DNA of 64,000 nt, from positions 310,001 through 374,000 of the forward strand of contig DIXU01000001.1 of NCBI GenBank assembly GCA_002436105.1, read 5' to 3'. The notes under the pieces are model-generated. The model was not told the origin of the DNA. It searched no databases and saw only the letters and a program-made list of their open reading frames with translations. This DNA comes from Candidatus Aminicenantes bacterium UBA6072 (GTDB lineage Bacteria; Acidobacteriota; Aminicenantia; UBA2199). Below, in pieces: positions 22,869 to 31,905 of the stretch (positions are counted from its first letter, which is position 1; each line of letters opens with the position of its first letter). Both the position numbers and the translations under genes were made by a program.

Positions 22869-23693
22869 ATGCCCGAGAGGAATCTTCGCTTGTTGACCAT
22901 GCACCGGGTCATGGAGGCCCTGCAGGCTCAGGCCGTGGTCGGAGAGAACCTCCTGGACACTCATGTCACCGGCATCTACGCCTCGGACCTGATGAGCGAT
23001 GTACTGGCCTACGGCAAGTCCGGATCCGTCCTGCTGACCGGGATGAACAGCATTCAGACCGCCGTGTCATCCTACATGGCGGAGTTCAAGGCCATCGTTT
23101 TTTTAAGGGGCAAGAAACCCACCGAGGACATCCGCCAGTTCGCCCAGGGCAAAGGGTTGATCCTGCTGACCACGCGCAGCGACATGTACGAAGCCTGCAT
23201 TCAAATCGCCAAGATCAACGGCCAATTGCTCCCCGGCAGCGACGCCCCTGCGGACACCAACAAGGTGGAAGATATTGCCCTCCACAAGTTTTTCATCAAG
23301 GAAGGCGACTTCACCACGGCCGGGATGATCTCGACCGAGATCAAGGAGATATTGAATTCCATCGGCTATGAACCCCGACTGGTTCGCCGCGTCGCCATTT
23401 CCACCTACGAGGGCGAGATGAACGTGGTCATGCACGCCCAGAAGGGAACCGTCATCCTGAAGGCCAGCGAGCTGGAGATATTCATCACCATCGAGGACGA
23501 AGGCAAGGGAATCCCCGACGTGGAAAAGGCCATGCAGGAGGGCTTCTCCACCGCGACCGAGGAGCAGCGCGCCCTGGGATTCGGCTCGGGAATGGGCCTG
23601 CCGAATATGAAGCGGAACGCGGATATCCTCCACGTCACATCCGAGGTGGGGAAAGGGACGAACGTGGAAATGAAGTTCGTGGTGAGCAAATGA
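22869..23693 (+). CDS. DRTGG domain fused to an RsbW-like HATPase
   Basis: The first 120 of 274 residues are a DRTGG domain (VTGIYASDLMSDVLAYGKSGSVLLTG) paralogous to the preceding protein. The C-terminal 130 residues are a GHKL ATPase of the anti-sigma/serine kinase type, with N-box-like VMHAQKGTV, ITIEDEGKGIPD (G1) and GFGSGMGLPNMKRNAD (G2). It lacks a dimerisation histidine domain, so it is an RsbW-like switch kinase or ATP-binding regulator rather than a sensor histidine kinase. ATG 22869 is used here; TTG 22890 with AGAGGA upstream is an alternative start. Its end overlaps the hydrogenase-like gene. Confidence 0.82.
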   Translation: MPERNLRLLTMHRVMEALQAQAVVGENLLDTHVTGIYASDLMSDVLAYGKSGSVLLTGMNSIQTAVSSYMAEFKAIVFLRGKKPTEDIRQFAQGKGLILLTTRSDMYEACIQIAKINGQLLPGSDAPADTNKVEDIALHKFFIKEGDFTTAGMISTEIKEILNSIGYEPRLVRRVAISTYEGEMNVVMHAQKGTVILKASELEIFITIEDEGKGIPDVEKAMQEGFSTATEEQRALGFGSGMGLPNMKRNADILHVTSEVGKGTNVEMKFVVSK

Positions 23694-24949
23694 ACCCCGC
23701 GGGGTTTTCCTTCTATCACGCCCACCACATCATCGAGGAACGCTGCAAGGCGCGGATGAAATGCCTGCACCTCTGCCCCACCGAGGCCATCCGCGTGCGG
23801 GGAGGGAAGGTCGCTTTTTTGAACGACCTGTGCATCGATTGCGGGGAATGCATCACCGCCTGCACCCAGAAGGTGTTCGTCCCAAAAAGCGAGGAGAAGG
23901 AGGAATTCAACTCGTTCTCCTTCCAGATCGCGATCCCATCTCCCGTCCTGTATGCCCAGTTCGGCCCGGACGTCTATCCCCCGGTCATCCACCGGGCGCT
24001 GAAAAACGTCGGCTTCGACGCCGTGGTCGATGTCGCCCACATCACCCAGGAGCTCGGATTCGTGCTGCTGCACCACCTGAAGATGAAGGGCGTCATCAAA
24101 CCGCTGATCAGCTCCTATTGCCCGACGATCGTGCGCTTTCTGCAGGTCAAGTACCCCAACCTGGTCAACCACATAGAGCCCCTTGACGTGCCGCTCGAAA
24201 TCCTCGGCAAGGAAACCAAGAACCTGTACGCCAAGAAACTGGGGCTGCACAAAAACAGGATCGGCGTCATCTACCTGTCCCAGTGCCCGGCCAAGATCGT
24301 ATCCATCAAGCAGCCCGCCGAAAAGGAACACTCCTGGATCGACGGGGCCATTCCCATCAAGGAGATCTACAACATCCTGATGCCGGAAGTCTTCAAGATC
24401 ATGGAAAGCCCGGGCAACACGCTGGAAGAGGATTTTCATTACGGAAAGGACTGGGGCCTGCTGGGTAATCTGTCCCATGTGCTAGGCCCGGAACACTGCC
24501 TTTCGGTGGCCGGCTTGAGCCACGTCAAAAAGATCTTCGACGACATTGAAAATTCCAAGCTGCGCAACGTCGACTTCATTGAAGCCCTGGCCTGCATGCA
24601 GGGATGCGTTTCCGGCGCCTATTGCGTGGAGAACCCCTATATCGCCAGGCACACGGCCATTCTGATGGAAAAGGCGTTCCATCATTCCGAAAAGCTGGAC
24701 AAAAAGAACATTTTAAAACGCTACCGGCGGAAATTTTATTCCATGGAGCACCCGATCCTTCCCCGGCCCACGCGGGCCATCGACAACGACATAAACGCAT
24801 CCATAAAAAAACTCAGGCAAAAAGAACGCATCCTGATGAAGCTGCCCCAGAAGGATTGCGGCCTCTGCGGGTCGCCCTCCTGCGCCTCGTTCGCCGAAGA
24901 CTGCGCGCGGGGGGAAGCCGATGTCACCGAATGCATATTTTTCTCATGA
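23690..24949 (+). CDS. [FeFe]-hydrogenase-like iron-sulfur protein with altered H-cluster site
   Basis: This 419-residue protein starts with a ferredoxin-like region (Cys19, 25, 29 and Cys48, 51, 54, 58). The [FeFe]-hydrogenase large-subunit fold follows. Motif L1 is SSYCP (Cys144; the proton-transfer Cys is Tyr143), L2 is SQCPAK (Cys199), and L3 is EALACMQGCVSGAY (Cys302, Cys306). All four cysteines that would bind the [4Fe-4S] part are kept; the catalytic Cys is not. It ends with an iron-sulfur domain CGLCGSPSC...C...C (390-415). It resembles the accessory, possibly sensory, hydrogenase-like proteins near HydABC operons rather than a working enzyme. No hydEFG maturases are nearby. Confidence 0.85.
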   Translation: MNPAGFSFYHAHHIIEERCKARMKCLHLCPTEAIRVRGGKVAFLNDLCIDCGECITACTQKVFVPKSEEKEEFNSFSFQIAIPSPVLYAQFGPDVYPPVIHRALKNVGFDAVVDVAHITQELGFVLLHHLKMKGVIKPLISSYCPTIVRFLQVKYPNLVNHIEPLDVPLEILGKETKNLYAKKLGLHKNRIGVIYLSQCPAKIVSIKQPAEKEHSWIDGAIPIKEIYNILMPEVFKIMESPGNTLEEDFHYGKDWGLLGNLSHVLGPEHCLSVAGLSHVKKIFDDIENSKLRNVDFIEALACMQGCVSGAYCVENPYIARHTAILMEKAFHHSEKLDKKNILKRYRRKFYSMEHPILPRPTRAIDNDINASIKKLRQKERILMKLPQKDCGLCGSPSCASFAEDCARGEADVTECIFFS

Positions 24950-24984
24950 CCCGAAAGAAAGCGGTTAATCGGCGAGGCGGTGCA

Positions 24985-25443
24985 ATGGAAAGCGGCATCT
25001 CGTCCATGGCCGGGATTCTCAAGGAATTTCCCGTCGAACCGGGCAGCCTGATCCCGATCCTGCAAAAAAGCCAGAAGGAATTCGGCTTCATCTCGCCGCA
25101 GGTGGTGGAGCGGATCGCGGCCTTCCTGAAGATGACCGAGAACGAGATCTACGGAGTGGCTTCCTTCTATTCCCAGTTCCGCTTCATTCCCAAGGGGCGG
25201 CATACCATTACCGTCTGCCTGGGAACCGCCTGTCATGTGCGCGGCGGCGCGATCCTCCTGGAAGCCCTGGAGCGGCACCTGGAGATCAAAACCGGCGAGT
25301 GCACCCCTGACCGGAGATTCGACCTGGACGCGGTCGCCTGCCTCGGCTGCTGCGCCCTGGCCCCGGTGGTGAAGATCGACAACAATATCTACGGGAACAT
25401 GGCCGTGATCAAGATCAAGGAACTGCTGGAAAAGTATGAATAA
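24985..25443 (+). CDS. NuoE/HydC-like [2Fe-2S] thioredoxin-fold subunit
   Basis: This 152-residue protein matches NuoE, HndA and HydC subunits: helical N-terminus LIPILQKSQKEFGFIS, GVASFYSQFRF, then the [2Fe-2S] ligands CLGTAC and CLGCC. It passes electrons to or from the NuoF-like flavoprotein. ATG 24985 is preferred because GAGG lies 7 bases upstream. An in-frame ATG at 24946 overlapping the preceding stop would add 13 residues. The next gene overlaps its end by 8 bases, consistent with a stoichiometric complex. Confidence 0.9.
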   Translation: MESGISSMAGILKEFPVEPGSLIPILQKSQKEFGFISPQVVERIAAFLKMTENEIYGVASFYSQFRFIPKGRHTITVCLGTACHVRGGAILLEALERHLEIKTGECTPDRRFDLDAVACLGCCALAPVVKIDNNIYGNMAVIKIKELLEKYE

Positions 25444-27313
25444 GCTGCAGAAACGGATCGCGCAGAGCCAGTCGGAATGGCAAACCCTGCAGTCGCCGGC
25501 CGCAGCCTGCATCTACCTGGGCATGGCCTCCTGCGGCCGCGCGGCGGGCAGTGAGGGAGTCAAGGAAACGATCCTGGCCGAATTAAAAAAACACAGAATA
25601 TCCGCCCGGCTGATCGAGGTCGGCTGTATCGGGCCGTGCTACATGGAACCACTGATGGACATTACCGCCCACGGAACTCCCCGCATTTCCTACGCCAACG
25701 TGACTCCCGCCAAGGCCAAGTTGATTATCGAAAAGCACCTTGTGAAAGGCGAGCCGGTCAGGCAGCTGGCCGTCGGGCATTTCGGCATGGAGCCGGTCGA
25801 CGGCATCCCTTATTTTTTCGACCAGCCCATGCTCAAGAACCAGGTGCGCGTCGTGCTAAGGAATTGCGGCATCATCGATCCTGAAAATATCGGCCACTAC
25901 CTGGCCCGGGACGGCTATCGGGGCCTGGAAAAAGCGCTGGCCCTCACTCCCGACCAGGTCATCGAGGAGATAGCCCGCTCGGGACTGCGCGGCCGCGGCG
26001 GGGCTGGTTTTCCCACCGGAAAAAAATGGCAGATCTGCAGAAACGCGGGCGGCGATGCGAAATATCTCATCTGCAACGCCGACGAGGGCGATCCCGGGGC
26101 ATTCATGAACCGCTCGCTGCTGGAAGGCGATCCGCATGCAGTGCTTGAGGGGATGCTCATCGCCGGCTATGCCATCGGCGCATCCCGGGGTTACATCTAC
26201 ATCCGCGCCGAGTACCCCTTGGCCATCCAGCGGCTGAAGACCGCCATCGCCCAAATGAAGGAGAGCGGCCTGCTGGGGGAACGCATCCTCGGCTCAAAAT
26301 TCTCCTTCGCTGTCAGGATCAAGGAAGGCGCAGGCGCATTCGTCTGCGGCGAGGAGACGGCCCTGATCCAGTCGATCGCAGGCAAGCGCGGCATGCCACG
26401 GACCAAGCCTCCGTTCCCGGCCATCGCCGGGCTTTTCGGCATGCCGACAGTCATCAACAATGTGGAGACTCTGGGAACCGTCCCTCATGTCCTGCGCAAC
26501 GGCTCGACCTGGTACAAGCAATTCGGCGTGGAAGGAAACTACGGGACGAAAACATTCTCCCTCGTGGGCAAGGTGCGCCGGACCGGGCTGATCGAGGTCC
26601 CGCTGGGCACGAGTCTGAAAAATATCATCTATGATATCGGCGGCGGTCTGCAGAAAGCCTTCAAGGCGGTGCAAACCGGCGGCCCCTCGGGGGGCTGCCT
26701 CCCCGAGGAACTCCTGGATACCCCGATCACTTACGAGACCCTCGCCGCCGTGGGCTCCATCATGGGCTCGGGAGGATTGATCGTCATGGACCACGATACC
26801 TGTGTGGTCGACGTGGCTCGCTATTTCCTCGATTTCATCCAGAAGGAATCGTGCGGGAAATGCACCTCCTGCCGGGTGGGCACCCGTCACATGGTGGATA
26901 TCCTGGACAAGATCTGCCTGGGCGAGGGGGAGGTCGAGGACCTGGACAGGCTGGAATCACTGGCCAGAACCGTCAAGACCACCTCGCTGTGCGGCTTGGG
27001 ACAAACCGCCCCCAACCCGGTTTTCACGACCCTGCGCTATTTCCGGAGTGAATACGTCGAACACGTGGTCAACAAGTACTGCCCAGCCCTGGTCTGCCGC
27101 TCCCTCATCGAGTATTATGTGATCCCCAACAAGTGCACCGGCTGCCAACGCTGCGTCGGCGTTTGCCCCACCGGCGCCATTTCCGGCCCGCGCTCGGAAC
27201 CGCACAACCTGGATGCGGCCAAGTGCATCAAGTGTCGTGCCTGTCTCGAGATCTGCCGTTTCGATGCCATCGCCGGCAACGCCATCGCCATCCGCACGCG
27301 GGAGGAAGGATGA
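25436..27313 (+). CDS. NuoF/HydB-like NADH-binding flavoprotein subunit
   Basis: The 625-residue protein has an N-terminal thioredoxin-like [2Fe-2S] domain (ASCGRAAG...GCIGPC). The NuoF core has GRGGAGFPTGKKW near 186 and CNADEGDPGAFMNRSLLEGD for FMN and NAD(H), and the [4Fe-4S] motif SCGKCTSC near 472. Two C-terminal [4Fe-4S] ferredoxin motifs follow (CTGCQRCVGVCP, CIKCRACLEIC). This three-part layout is typical of HydB/HndC subunits of bifurcating hydrogenases and related complexes, not of respiratory NuoF. It overlaps both neighbours. Confidence 0.92.
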   Translation: MNKLQKRIAQSQSEWQTLQSPAAACIYLGMASCGRAAGSEGVKETILAELKKHRISARLIEVGCIGPCYMEPLMDITAHGTPRISYANVTPAKAKLIIEKHLVKGEPVRQLAVGHFGMEPVDGIPYFFDQPMLKNQVRVVLRNCGIIDPENIGHYLARDGYRGLEKALALTPDQVIEEIARSGLRGRGGAGFPTGKKWQICRNAGGDAKYLICNADEGDPGAFMNRSLLEGDPHAVLEGMLIAGYAIGASRGYIYIRAEYPLAIQRLKTAIAQMKESGLLGERILGSKFSFAVRIKEGAGAFVCGEETALIQSIAGKRGMPRTKPPFPAIAGLFGMPTVINNVETLGTVPHVLRNGSTWYKQFGVEGNYGTKTFSLVGKVRRTGLIEVPLGTSLKNIIYDIGGGLQKAFKAVQTGGPSGGCLPEELLDTPITYETLAAVGSIMGSGGLIVMDHDTCVVDVARYFLDFIQKESCGKCTSCRVGTRHMVDILDKICLGEGEVEDLDRLESLARTVKTTSLCGLGQTAPNPVFTTLRYFRSEYVEHVVNKYCPALVCRSLIEYYVIPNKCTGCQRCVGVCPTGAISGPRSEPHNLDAAKCIKCRACLEICRFDAIAGNAIAIRTREEG

Positions 27314-29676
27314 AGCTCAGCATCGACAACCGCAGCGCGGAAACCCAGGGGCCGGCAACGATCCTGCAGGTCGCGTCCGCCCAAGGCATCGATATTCCCC
27401 ACCTTTGTTCCCACCCGGAGCTGGCGCCCTATGGAGGCTGCCGGCTATGCATCGTGGAGGTCGAGGGCATGCGCGGCTTCCCGACCGCCTGCACGACCCC
27501 GGCCGCAGAAGGAATGGTGGTGCGCACCCAGTCCAAGGCCCTGCAGGAAACACGGCGGGAGATCCTGCAATTGATCCTGAGCGAACACCCTTCAGCCTGC
27601 CTCATCTGCGCCGAAGCCGACGAATGCCGCGATTTCCAGCAGACCATCCGCAAGGTAAGCTTCACCACCGGCTGCCGCGGGTGCCCCAGGGACGAAGAAT
27701 GCGAACTGCAAAAAGCGGTCCGTACCGTCGGCATCGAAGAAATCACCTTCCCCGTTTATTTCCGCGGCATGACTCCAGAAACGGGCGACCCTTTTTTTGA
27801 CCGGGACTACAACCTGTGCATCTATTGCGGCCGCTGCGTACGCATTTGCCAGGAACACCGGAAAAGCGCTGTCATCTCCCTGAAAAAAAGGGGCCGGCTA
27901 ACCACGATCGGTCCCGCTTTCAGCCGCTCGCACCTGGAGGCGGATTGTGAATTCTGCGGAGCCTGCGTTTCGGCATGTCCCACCGGGGCCATGGCGGAAA
28001 AAAACCGCAAATGGCACGGAAGCGCTGATCGGCATCAGGATTCGCTTTGTCCCCTGTGCAGCTTGAACTGCGAAATCCAGATCGCCATTAAGGGAAACAG
28101 GGCGATCGGCACCCTGCCTCCGGGGGAACCCGGGCAAGCGGGGGGAGAACTGTGCGTGAAGGGGCGTTTCTGCTTGAGCGAGTGGGTAAACCACCCCTGG
28201 CGCATTTTGCTCCCGCGCATGCGCTTCCCCGAGGGAACGGGCACCGTTTCCTGGATGGAGGCGGCCCAGAAGGCGGGAGCCATGCTGCAAAACAGCGGCA
28301 AAGGCAAAACGGCGATCTATCTCTCCCCTTTCCTCACCCTGGAGGAGATCGCGGCCGCCAGGCTCTTTTTCCAGCGGGCATGCGTTTCTCCGCACTTCAC
28401 CACCTCGGTTCTCGATCAAAAGCTGGCGTCATTCTTTGCTCTTTCGCGCAAGAGCGTCACTGTGAAGGAGATTGAGGACTCCGACCTGCTCATCTCCATT
28501 TTTCTGAACGGCAACCACAATTATGCCCCATTGACCCTGGCCATCAAGCGCCTGGCCAGTCGCGGCGTTCCCTACCTGCAGCTGGGCTGGATCACCGATC
28601 CCACATCGCGATTTGCGGAGTTGAGGTCGATGCCCGAACCCGGCCGGGAGGATCGATTGCTCAATGACATCGCGCATGCCCTGTCGGCAGGCACCGGCAA
28701 GTCCGGCGAGGGCGGGCGGATCGCCCGCATGCTAAAAGCCGCGAAGGCTCCGGCCATCATCCTGTCCGCTGATGTACTGAACCTGAGTTCGGCTGAAGCC
28801 GCATTGGCGGCGGTCGCCCGGATCATCAAGCGGACCCACGCCCGCCTGGTCACCGTACACCCCTATGCCAATATGGCCGGGCTGCTTTCCCTGGTCCCCA
28901 TGGAAACGGCCGGGGCGGTCTTGCGCCTTATCGCGCACGGCCAGATCGACACGCTTTATCTGATCGGAGACATTCCATTCTCCTCGAGGCCGGCGGTGCG
29001 CTCGCTCATCTGCCAGAATGTCTTTCCCCCGACCGATCTCCTGGCCGCCGACCTGGTCCTGCCGACAGCCACCTTCAGTGAAATTTCCGGATCCTACTAC
29101 TCCCCCGGGGGGGGGCGCAGGCATTTCCAGGAAGCAATACCTCCGCCCGGATCCGCCCTGCCCCACGAGCAGATTTTCGCCCGCATCGCCCAGGCCATGG
29201 GGATCGAAGACCTGAAGTTCGATCCGGAGGCGCTTTCCCGGCTCATACCCACGCAGGCGCGTATCGTCCTGCCCGCCCGCGACGTGGCCGCCGCGCCGGC
29301 CGCGAAGCGTACCGCCAGAAGGTCAAAAAAAGGTTTCATGCTGCTTCAGGAACGATCTCCGCATTCCTATCATGGCGTGGACCTGGGAACGATCAGTCCG
29401 GGCCTGGCCGTCATCGCCCCCGTGGATACCCTCATCTTCAATCCCGAGGATACCGCCCGCCTGGGGATTGCAAGCGGGGATACCATCAAGATGAAATCCG
29501 GGCAGGCGGAAAAAGCTTTTCCCGTTGGCGTCAGCAAAACCATTCCTCCCGGCCTCACCGTATTGCGCTCGCCGGTCCAGGATCTCGCGTCAGCCGCCAA
29601 TCCCCGACCGGTCCGCTTCTCGCCCGCCGCCGTGAAGAAAAGGAAAAAAACTTCGCCAGGAAAAAGCCATGTTTAA
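27310..29676 (+). CDS. NuoG-like iron-sulfur/molybdopterin-fold oxidoreductase subunit
   Basis: This 788-residue protein starts at ATG 27310, overlapping the upstream stop, with GGAGG upstream. The N-terminus has a [2Fe-2S] domain (CSHPELAPYGGCRLC), a His/Cys cluster region (HPSACLICAEADEC, CRGCPRDEEC) and two [4Fe-4S] motifs (CIYCGRCVRIC, CEFCGACVSACP). Next comes a molybdopterin-oxidoreductase fold opened by CPLCSLNC...LCVKGRF, which ends in a molydop-binding-like domain (about 690-770). There is no selenocysteine or cysteine at the formate dehydrogenase active site that I can identify. It is therefore more like NuoG, a wire between NuoF and partner subunits. The lysine-rich tail is unusual. 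Confidence 0.85.
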   Translation: MKLSIDNRSAETQGPATILQVASAQGIDIPHLCSHPELAPYGGCRLCIVEVEGMRGFPTACTTPAAEGMVVRTQSKALQETRREILQLILSEHPSACLICAEADECRDFQQTIRKVSFTTGCRGCPRDEECELQKAVRTVGIEEITFPVYFRGMTPETGDPFFDRDYNLCIYCGRCVRICQEHRKSAVISLKKRGRLTTIGPAFSRSHLEADCEFCGACVSACPTGAMAEKNRKWHGSADRHQDSLCPLCSLNCEIQIAIKGNRAIGTLPPGEPGQAGGELCVKGRFCLSEWVNHPWRILLPRMRFPEGTGTVSWMEAAQKAGAMLQNSGKGKTAIYLSPFLTLEEIAAARLFFQRACVSPHFTTSVLDQKLASFFALSRKSVTVKEIEDSDLLISIFLNGNHNYAPLTLAIKRLASRGVPYLQLGWITDPTSRFAELRSMPEPGREDRLLNDIAHALSAGTGKSGEGGRIARMLKAAKAPAIILSADVLNLSSAEAALAAVARIIKRTHARLVTVHPYANMAGLLSLVPMETAGAVLRLIAHGQIDTLYLIGDIPFSSRPAVRSLICQNVFPPTDLLAADLVLPTATFSEISGSYYSPGGGRRHFQEAIPPPGSALPHEQIFARIAQAMGIEDLKFDPEALSRLIPTQARIVLPARDVAAAPAAKRTARRSKKGFMLLQERSPHSYHGVDLGTISPGLAVIAPVDTLIFNPEDTARLGIASGDTIKMKSGQAEKAFPVGVSKTIPPGLTVLRSPVQDLASAANPRPVRFSPAAVKKRKKTSPGKSHV

Positions 29677-30505
29677 AATTACGGAACGGCGGATGATCGT
29701 CCCCAACCTCCAGTTGATGACCCTGCAAGCGCCGGAGATCGCCCAGGTGATCGAGCCGGGGCAGTTCATCATCGTGCGCGCCGATCCGGACGCCGAGCGA
29801 CTGCCGTTATCGGTTGCGGACTGGGACCGCGACGCCGGAACACTCACGGTCATCTTCATGGAGGTAGGCGCTTCCACCCGGAGAATGGCGGCGATGAATC
29901 CCGGGGAATTCATTCCCACGGTGGCCGGACCGCTGGGCAAGGCGACGGAGATCGAGAATTTCGGCACAGTGGCCTGTATCGGCGGCTGCTACGGCATCGG
30001 TTCCCTGCTCCCGGCCATCCGCGCTCTCCATGAGAAGGGAAACCGCGTGATCGTATTCATGGAAGCCAGGAGCCGCTATCTTTTGTACTGGCAGGAGAGG
30101 CTCGCCCCATATTGCCAGCGTTTTTTTTCAATCACCCGTGACGGCAGCACCGGCAGCAAGGGCCATGCCGGCCGGGTCAACGACATCCTGCGCGAGGAGG
30201 CCATCCAGCCGCAGCGATTCATGGTCAACGGCTGCACTTTTCTCCTGAGCAAGGCGTCAAGAGAGCTGGCTCACTACAACGTCCCGGTGATCGTCAGCCT
30301 TAATCCGATCATGATCGACGGCACCGGCATGTGCGGCGTTTGCCGGGTGAGCGTCGATGGCCGGACGCAATTCGCCTGTGTCGACGGCCCCGACTTCGAC
30401 GGCCGCCTGGTGGATTGGGACGAATTGCTGAAGCGGCGCCAGCAGTACATGAATGAAGAGGCTTTCCTGGTCCACGACTCGGGCTGCGGGAGAAGCGAGC
30501 GATGA
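29669..30505 (+). CDS. nfnA: NfnA/SudB-like FAD/NAD(P)-binding subunit
   Basis: This 278-residue protein is a ferredoxin-reductase-fold subunit of the dihydroorotate dehydrogenase electron-transfer type. It has the FAD domain (PGQFIIVRADP, RLPLSVADWD), the nucleotide domain (VACIGGCYGIGSLLPAIRAL), and the C-terminal [2Fe-2S] site GMCGVCRVSV...FACVDGPDFDG. In NfnAB this subunit binds NAD(H) and one FAD. It overlaps the NuoG-like gene by 8 bases and the NfnB gene by 4. That links NfnAB to NuoEFG-like subunits in one operon. Confidence 0.88.
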   Translation: MFKITERRMIVPNLQLMTLQAPEIAQVIEPGQFIIVRADPDAERLPLSVADWDRDAGTLTVIFMEVGASTRRMAAMNPGEFIPTVAGPLGKATEIENFGTVACIGGCYGIGSLLPAIRALHEKGNRVIVFMEARSRYLLYWQERLAPYCQRFFSITRDGSTGSKGHAGRVNDILREEAIQPQRFMVNGCTFLLSKASRELAHYNVPVIVSLNPIMIDGTGMCGVCRVSVDGRTQFACVDGPDFDGRLVDWDELLKRRQQYMNEEAFLVHDSGCGRSER

Positions 30506-31905
30506 ACGAAGCCAAAAAACTGGACCTGCAACGCCAGGACATGCCCAAGCAGCCGCCGCACATCCGCAGAAGCAATTTCAAGGAAGTGGCGCTGGGATAC
30601 ACCCCGGCGCTGGCCATCCGCGAGGCCCAGCGCTGCCTGCAATGCAAGAAGCCATTCTGCATGGAGGGATGCCCGGTGGAGATCGATATTCCCTCCTTCA
30701 TCCACAAGATCGCCGTGGAGGACTATGCCGCCGCCATCCGTATCCTGAAGCAAAAGAACTGCCTGCCGGCCATTTGCGGCCGGGTCTGCCCCCAGGAAGA
30801 GCAATGCGAGAGCAAATGCATCCTTAACCGCAAGGGTGCTCCCGTGGCCATCGGCAGGTTGGAACGGTTCGCCGCCGAGTGGGAAGCCGCGCAGGACCGG
30901 GTCGAAATCCCCAGGGCCGCGGCGACAACCGGCAAGAAAGTCGCGGTCGTGGGCTCGGGTCCGGCCGGCATTACGGTCGCTGGCGACCTTGTCCTCCTGG
31001 GTCATGAGGTGACCCTTTTCGAGGCCCTTCATGAAGCCGGGGGGGTCCTGACCTACGGCATCCCCGAATTCCGTCTCCCCAAGGCCGTCGTGCGGCGGGA
31101 GATCAAATACCTGCAGGCACTGGGGGTTCGCCTGGTTACGGACTATGTCATCGGCAAGATAAAATCTCTCGACCGCTTGCTGGAACAATTTAACGCCGTT
31201 TTCGTCGGTACCGGGGCCGGGCTTCCCTGGTTCCTGAATATCCCGGGAGAAAACCTGAACGGCGTCTATTCGGCCAATGAATACTTGACGCGGATGAATC
31301 TCATGGCCGGCTTCCGTTTTCCCGAATCGGCGACCCCGGTCAGCAAGCACAAGCGAGTGGCCGTGGTGGGCGGGGGAAACGTCGCCATGGACTGCGCGCG
31401 CACGGCCCTGCGCCGGGGGGCCGAAGAGGTGCACATTATTTACCGCCGCTCACGAAACGAACTCCCGGCGCGGCTGGAAGAGGTCGAGAATGCCGAGGAA
31501 GAAGGGGTCATTTTTACGCTGTTGACCCTGCCCTTGAGGCTGATCGGCGATGCCAAAGGCTGGCTGCAGGAGATCGAATGCCAGCAAATGAAGCTGGGAG
31601 AGGCCGATGCATCGGGCCGGCGGCGGCCGATCCCGGTGGCGGGATCCGAATTCAGGCTCCCCATGGATGCCTGCATCATCGCCGTCGGCAACAGCCCCAA
31701 TCCCCTGATCCCCAAGTCCAGTCCAGACCTTGAGACCAGCGACAAAGGCACCATCCGCGTTGATGAAAAATCCGGAAAGACGTCAAAGGTCCGGGTATGG
31801 GCCGGGGGAGATATCGTTACCGGGGCGGCCACGGTTATCCTGGCCATGGGCGCCGGGCGCATCGCGGCCCGCTCGATGCATGAGTTTCTTGTCCGGGAAG
31901 GATAG
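30502..31905 (+). CDS. nfnB: NfnB/SudA-like glutamate-synthase-type flavoprotein
   Basis: This 467-residue protein has two [4Fe-4S] cysteine groups at the N-terminus (CLQCKKPFCMEGCP, CGRVCPQEEQCESKC), an FAD-binding GSGPAGITVAGDL, a second Rossmann motif VVGGGNVAMDCARTALRRGAEEV for NADP(H), and the FAD-closing GDIVTGAATVILAMGAGR. In NfnB the FAD of this subunit is the electron-bifurcating site, exchanging electrons among NADPH, ferredoxin and NfnA. GltD-type glutamate synthase subunits are close relatives, but the adjoining nfnA decides the call. It is the last intact gene before the right direct repeat. Confidence 0.88.
   Translation: MNEAKKLDLQRQDMPKQPPHIRRSNFKEVALGYTPALAIREAQRCLQCKKPFCMEGCPVEIDIPSFIHKIAVEDYAAAIRILKQKNCLPAICGRVCPQEEQCESKCILNRKGAPVAIGRLERFAAEWEAAQDRVEIPRAAATTGKKVAVVGSGPAGITVAGDLVLLGHEVTLFEALHEAGGVLTYGIPEFRLPKAVVRREIKYLQALGVRLVTDYVIGKIKSLDRLLEQFNAVFVGTGAGLPWFLNIPGENLNGVYSANEYLTRMNLMAGFRFPESATPVSKHKRVAVVGGGNVAMDCARTALRRGAEEVHIIYRRSRNELPARLEEVENAEEEGVIFTLLTLPLRLIGDAKGWLQEIECQQMKLGEADASGRRRPIPVAGSEFRLPMDACIIAVGNSPNPLIPKSSPDLETSDKGTIRVDEKSGKTSKVRVWAGGDIVTGAATVILAMGAGRIAARSMHEFLVREG

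Noticed and set aside
23690..24949. Calling this gene a catalytic [FeFe]-hydrogenase
   Set aside because: The proton-transfer cysteine is replaced by tyrosine and no maturation genes are present, so catalysis is not supported.
27310..29676. Calling the NuoG-like subunit a formate dehydrogenase
   Set aside because: No selenocysteine or cysteine active-site motif of formate dehydrogenases was found, and no formate-related genes are nearby.
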